Part shown: piece by piece, positions 58,831 to 64,000 of the stretch
Layout of the letters: each line of letters opens with the position of its first letter
Position numbering within the stretch: position 1 is the stretch's first letter
Source: Paracentrotus lividus
Lineage: Eukaryota; Echinodermata; Echinoidea; Camarodonta; Echinidae
Length of the DNA stretch: 64,000 nucleotides
Direction of reading: 5' to 3'
Assembly: GCA_940671915.1 (NCBI GenBank)
Contig: CALNVZ010001365.1
Coordinates: 23,412-87,411 of the forward strand
Program-made: the position numbers and the translations under genes
Notes under the pieces: model-generated
Databases searched by the model: none
Told to the model about the DNA's origin: nothing
Seen by the model: only the letters and a program-made list of their open reading frames with translations

Positions 58831-59095
58831 CTGGTCATTGTCAATATCCGGCTTAGCGGGAAGTGAAAGGGAACATCAGAGGGATACATCTCTTTCTTCT
58901 TTTGTTGCCATAAATCAGCCTTTGAAATTAAGAACTTTATTGATTTTTGTTCTTTCCACAGTGTATGTATACAAGTACACTTTACTGTATCAGATGTACA
59001 AGTATATGAGGACTTATAACAAGAGAAGAAAAAAAAAAATTAAAAAAAAAAAATCCACCGAAAACGCTAAATACGCTGTTATTTTAAATGTAACA

Positions 59096-60117
59096 GGTCA
59101 TGTGTCACAAGTTGGGGCATAGTAAAAGGGTGGAGGCGTTACATTTTGGAAGGAAAATTATCACAATTGTTCACATAGCATGAAAATGATGTACAGTCAT
59201 AAGCTGTGCAATAATTCATATTGTAGATAATTTTTTCAGGCTACATGTCTGTGAAGTTTTAGCTTCGTTATGCTCATAGTTTTAATACAAAGATACTTTT
59301 AGTGGAGTAGGGTAAGGGGTGGAGGATCCTACGGTGGAGGCACGTGTTAAAGCATAGGGAATTTCCATTTTTGTTACTTTCTTATTATTTGCTGCGTTAT
59401 ACTTTTGCAGCCAATTGGTCTTATGGGTTGAGTGATATATCATTCTCTTGGGAATTTATGTGGTTCTAGATAAATGTGAAGAAGATTTTTCAAAATTAAT
59501 TTAATCTATTAATTAATCAATTAAAACAAACTTAATGCACACATCCTCATAGACAATGCATTGCAGGCATCAAAAATTGTCATTTTGTAATTTTATAACA
59601 ATAATTGTCATTTTTTCGTCATTTTCTTTGCATGCATGTAAAAACACAATTGAGTGGAAACATATTACTTGCAATAAACTTTGTTTGAGTTGTAATCCAA
59701 GTGTAAAAGACAGGATTTCTGCCCTTTTTGCACTATTTTTTCTTCTTTTTTGACACCCTGTAGCGCGGTTAGAAAAAATAATTTTGTATTACAAGTTCAT
59801 ATTTTTTAGAAGCATAGTGTCTTATTTACACAATCCATGATGATTCATTTCATTTGGTGAAAAGATTAAGAAATTATTCGCCGGTAAAAATGTGAAGTTT
59901 TTGAAACCATTTTTTCCTGTAACACTCTGTATAGCTTTTATGACACACCTTATACAGGCCCAAAAATATGTTAATCATCCTCCTTTCAACATATACATAT
60001 TTTTATACATGTCTGACTTACTACTAAGAAACTAGAGTTGTCTGATTGTGACAATGTACATTTCTACAACTTCTTGGACAGGTAACGCATTTTCCACCCA
60101 ACTCATGACATGTGGCC
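59096..60117. mobile_element. 1-kb TIR element, copy B, intact
   Basis: 1022 bp with the same ends as copy A and the 4-bp duplication AACA on both sides (59092-59095, 60118-60121). The two different duplications, TTAT and AACA, show independent insertions. Confidence 0.9.
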
Positions 60118-61199
60118 AACACTATGACGAAAAGCAGTTTATCTGAAAGCGTGAGTTGTATACAATGCAAACAATACAGAGCGCGAATAATTGCTGCCCA
60201 CTACGAGCGGTAATACGAATGTCCAATTGACTCGTGTACTATTGTGCAAAATTGCACTCACGGCACCCCTACGTACGTGCAATTCTGCACTCATGGCACA
60301 TAAAGAGTTAAGCCAACAATAAAAGCCATAAGACAATTTTCTAATAAAAATATGTCAAATATAGAACAAACCTGCGACTCATTTCGCCATGTTCAAAGGT
60401 AAACCAAAACCAAAACAAACAAACAAACATAAAACGAAAGAGAATTGTGACAAAACGATCATTATATTTTCCACAATTGCGATCGTTCGGGCTATTAAAT
60501 TAAAATATATATTAAATTAGTTCAATTATTTTATTCATACAAGTGTTTTCACATCCCAAGTCGATTATAAAATAGCATAAAATTATGATTGGTTCATTCA
60601 ATTTCACATTTGCTAGACACGTAAACGTCTCTTAGAAATTTTAAACGAAAGAAAATAAAAGGCATTAAGCCTGTATTTGAAATTAAGAGATTAGTGTTTG
60701 CATGTTTGTTTCATATTAAAAACGTAATATATGACTTTTTGATGGTTTTGAGTGTATTATACACAAGAGGAGCAAATTGATCATAGGCATACAGGGCGAA
60801 TATGCCTAATTTTGTTAATTTTTATCGGTGTAATAGTGTGACCCTCAACTTTAGCTTATCAATTTCTTAGAAGATAGGGAGACCGGGGCTAAAACACTTT
60901 TTACATTTTTGCCTTAAACAGCTATGGGAGGGTTACTTTTTATACTTATCTAGGTGGTATCCCACATGTCATGAGATAGATTTGGAAGTTTCAGACAAGT
61001 CTCCGGGACAGAAAAAAGTAAAGCATTGGAGACGTCCCCGCGACAAAGTGTCAGAGTCGCAGAGACGTCTCCGCGTGAAATGAGATACCATCATAATTAA
61101 GCGTAACGCAGTCCTCAACTAATTGTTCATTTTAAATTATCGAATTTATATATTCATTTTTTTTTTTTTACTCATTTGACTTGGGGCTCTCCATTTTGT
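60118..61199. other. Noncoding interior of the 6.8-kb element
   Basis: AT-rich, with GAGACGTCTCC-type words at 61025-61075. No gene. Confidence 0.5.
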
Positions 61200-61202
61200 A
61201 GC

Positions 61203-61226
61203 TGAGAGAGAGAGAGAGAGAGAGAA
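61203..61226. repeat. (AG)n microsatellite
   Basis: About ten GA units followed by an A run. Confidence 0.9.
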
Positions 61227-63048
61227 AAAAAAGTTTCCCGCTTATCATTCACGTACGGCACTTTCAATTTTTATAGCTCTTCTTAACATGCTTAAGCGGT
61301 TTTCTTGCGTTTTCACTCTATATTCTGTAGTGCTTGGGCCTATCCGTTTTCTAACTCTTTTCTAGCCTTTTTTTTTTGCCGTGTACACTCTATTAAGTAA
61401 TTATTGGACCTATCCGTTTTCTAACTCTTTTCTAGCCGTTTTCTTGCCGTGTACACTCTATTAAGTAATTATTGCACCCATCCGTTTTCTAACTCTTTTC
61501 TAGCCGTTTTCTTGCCGCTTTCACTTTATCCAGTAATTATTGCACCTATCCGTTTTTGAACTCTTTTCTCGCCGTTTTCACTCCATTCAGTAGTGCTTGA
61601 ACCTATCCGTTTTCTACCTCTTTTCTCGCCGTTTTCTTGCCATTTTCACTTTATTTAGTAATTATATTGCACCTATCCGTTTTCTAACTCTTTTCTCGCC
61701 GTTTTCTTGCCGTTTTCACTCTCGTGCTTGAACCTATATCCGTTTTCTACCTCTTAAGCCGTTTTCTTGCCGTTTTCACTTTATTCAGTCATTATTGCAC
61801 TTATCCGTTTTCTAACTCTTTTCTCGCCGTTTTCTTGCCGTTTACACTTTATTAAGTAATGATTGGACCTATATCCGTTTTCTACCTCTTTTCTAGCCGT
61901 TTTCAGTATTGTTCAGGCTCTCCGCTTAAAGCGCCTTTGTAGTCGTTTTGTCGCTGTTTTCACTCTATTCAGTAATGCTTTGATCTCTCCGTTTTACAGC
62001 TCTTTACTTGCCGTTTTGTCGCTGTTTTCACTCTATTCAATCATGTCTGGTTATGAATGAAAAGGAATTTCCTCGCCGTTTTCTACCCCTTTTCTAGCCG
62101 TTTTCACTGCATTTCCTGGGAATTAATCTGGTCATTAAATAACATGTTGACATGCTGCACTCCATAGTCTTTCAAAAAACACCATAGGAAAGCTACAGAC
62201 TCGCTTTTTTGTAGCTTAAATACCTCTCTTTTACCTCTGCTTTGTCGCCGTTTCCGGCCTTTTTCAAAACGGCGAATTTTGGCCAAAAAAAATTCCCCAT
62301 AGAGATTTGTACACGAAACGGCGACAAAACGGCAGATTTTGGCCACTTTGTACACCTTGCTCACTGTGATATATATATACTTTAATACATGTCTGACTTA
62401 CAACTAAGAAACTAGAGATGTTTGATTGTGGCAATGTACATTTCTAAATTTGTTTAGACATGTAACGCATTTTCCACCCAACTCATGACATGTGGCCTTA
62501 TGTATTTTTTTAATTTAATGTTAAATTAAGCACGAATGCTTTTATACATGAATCCACTATAATATAAACACAACACAAAAAGAAAGTTCCCCCTATTTCA
62601 GATATCAATAATTTTTTAACATGTCCATGTAGGGAATTGAGCGAATTTTAGGAAAAAATCATCCAGTCATGCTTCAGTGAGTAATGGTTGAATGCAAAAA
62701 TGTCCTTTTTTGAAGTTCGCAAGCCTAAAAGGGCAACTTTGATTTAATGATAACGGACCCATTTTCAGATTTTAAACATTTTACACGTCAGAATGTATGC
62801 AAAACCTGCTTCCCAATATACGGAAAAGAACTTTGCGTCAAATTTCACGGTTGAGTGAGCATGCAGCAAAAATTGCCCAAAGTGCGATTTTTACTTCTTT
62901 GCCATGGTATCATCGAACAAATACGAGGGAATTCCTGTTTTGGAAGTGTATGCAACCAATATCCATTCATTCACGGTTGAATGAACCCATCAAACAACCA
63001 AAAAATGTGCCATTTTACAATTACGAAAAATAAATGCTTTGCAGTAAT

Positions 63049-64000
63049 TTTATGCACTAGAAAGCATCTCAATAACATTTTTGGGGTTGTATTTATATTC
63101 TTTGGGCACGTGTCAATGATCCTATGGCATTTATTTACAAATTCATGCTTCAGTGAGCACGTGAGACTGGAAAAGCTCTTTTCTCACGTATGGACTAAAA
63201 TTCCAATTCTTACTTTGATTGAATGTAACAAATCTTTTTGGGCCTTTGTACTTTTGATTTTATTTTCACAAAAATCCCGATGTTTCACGCCTCAGTGGGC
63301 ACAAGATACAAGAAAATCATGAAAATGAGACGAAAGTTTGGGGCTTCGTCATGGTTCAGTGACTTTTCGAATACGTAATTTGAATCAAGATCATATTAGT
63401 TCGAGATCAGTTGAAGCTGTGTGCCAAGTTTCGTGACATAACTCACAGTAGAATTAACAATAATCATCAATGAAATTGGCCGAATTTCACATTTGTCAGG
63501 TATTGATTTCCTCCTCCATTGACTTTATGTACATGAGTAGGTTTAACAAAAGTTTAACAAAAGTGAAATTTGGCATATTTTAATTGTCAGTTTTTGTCCA
63601 TTTGACTGTGAATTATTTTTTGAAACTTTGCAAATAGCTTCAACTAGTCTCTAAGTAACATGATCTTTATTCAAATTACGTATTCGAAAAGTCACTGAAC
63701 CATGACGAAGCCCCAAACTTTCGTCTCATTTTCATGATTTTCTTGTATCTTGTACCCACTGAGGCGTGAAACATCGGGATTTTTATGAAAATAAAATCAA
63801 AGGTACTCCCCGAAAAGAACTGTTATATTCAAACAAAGTAAGAATTTGAATTTTAGTCCGTACGTGAGAAAAGGGCTTTTCCAGTCTCACGTGCTCACTG
63901 AAGCATGAATTTGTAAATAAATGCCATAAGATCATTGACACGTGCCCAAAGAATATAAATACAAGCCAAAAAATGTTATTAAGATGCATTCTAGTGCATA
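63049..64000. mobile_element. Long inverted repeat, truncated by the window end
   Basis: 63049-63395 is an inverted, near-identical copy of 63655-64000 (for example CATGGTTCAGTGACTTTTCG against CGAAAAGTCACTGAACCATG). A spacer of about 260 bp separates the arms. The left arm probably begins further left, since the right arm continues past 64000. No coding frame is credible. Confidence 0.88.

Larger units (their letters stand above)
55586..62368. mobile_element. 6.8-kb element with 13-bp TIRs and inverted minisatellite arms
   Basis: The ends CACAGTGAGCAAG and CTTGCTCACTGTG are exact inverted repeats, inserted in a (TA)n stretch of copy A. The left arm (about 55650-56280) holds repeats of GAAAACGGCTACTAAATGACG; the right arm (about 61300-62110) holds the inverse (CCGTTTTCTAACTCTTTTCT, AGCCGTTTTCTTGCCG). 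No transposase frame is found inside, so it is non-autonomous. Copy B of the 1-kb element is nested in it. Confidence 0.82.
54655..62497. mobile_element. 1-kb TIR element, copy A, split by a 6.8-kb insert
   Basis: Parts 54655-55585 and 62369-62497 match copy B (59096-60117) from end to end. The left end is GGTCATGTGTCACAAGTTGGG; the right end, inverted, is GGCCACATGTCATGAGTTGGG (about 16 of 21 alike). A 4-bp duplication TTAT flanks it (54651-54654, 62498-62501). It has no coding frame and is non-autonomous. Confidence 0.88.

Overview
Eukaryotic, AT-rich, intron-bearing and very repeat-dense DNA, most likely from an echinoderm and probably a sea urchin. The grounds are a Ty3/gypsy element of the Mag/SURL type (gag-pol in one frame, tRNA-Leu primer site), many long palindromic MITEs, the dispersed motif GCGAGCGCGAAGCGCGAGC, a SAMD3-like protein and a CACTA-type transposase. 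This assignment is inference. There are no bacterial features, tRNAs, rRNAs or CRISPR arrays. I find no confidently intact host gene.

The main result is a nested set of mobile elements. A gypsy retrotransposon on the minus strand occupies 542-46080. Its two short LTRs (542-722 and 45891-46080) differ only by two small indels, and it is flanked by the 5-bp duplication TTAAC (537-541 and 46081-46085). Near the end of pol it is split by a 39.4-kb DNA transposon, 1465-40909. That transposon has terminal inverted repeats beginning CACTATGA and a 3-bp duplication CAT (1462-1464 and 40910-40912), the hallmarks of a CACTA (EnSpm) element. The gypsy pol frame is continuous across the two junctions once the insert and one CAT are removed, which confirms the boundaries.

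The CACTA element carries two plus-strand genes. One is a CACTA-like transposase (14927-17616, with one frameshift) with a probable untranslated first exon at about 12780-12890. The other is a SAMD3-like gene of ten exons spread over 5502-29684, rebuilt here from splice sites and phases; it has a frameshift in exon 2, a stop in exon 6 and a duplicated exon 3. The transposase gene lies inside intron 1 of the SAMD3-like gene. The element has itself collected a second gypsy element (7471-12640, identical 98-bp LTRs, broken coding), a Helentron-like insert (about 20181-21219), many MITEs, a degraded LINE (about 32232-34075) and several minisatellites. Repeats containing AATC and AATTCATCC lie near both ends.

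Right of the gypsy element (46086-64000) is noncoding DNA with a possible THAP-domain exon relic, an array of about 185-bp units carrying the GCGAGCGCGAAGCGCGAGC motif, and a second nest. There a 1-kb TIR element with 4-bp target duplications (copy A, 54655-62497) is split by a 6.8-kb element (55586-62368) with 13-bp TIRs and inverted minisatellite arms, which in turn contains copy B of the 1-kb element (59096-60117). The window ends inside a long inverted repeat.
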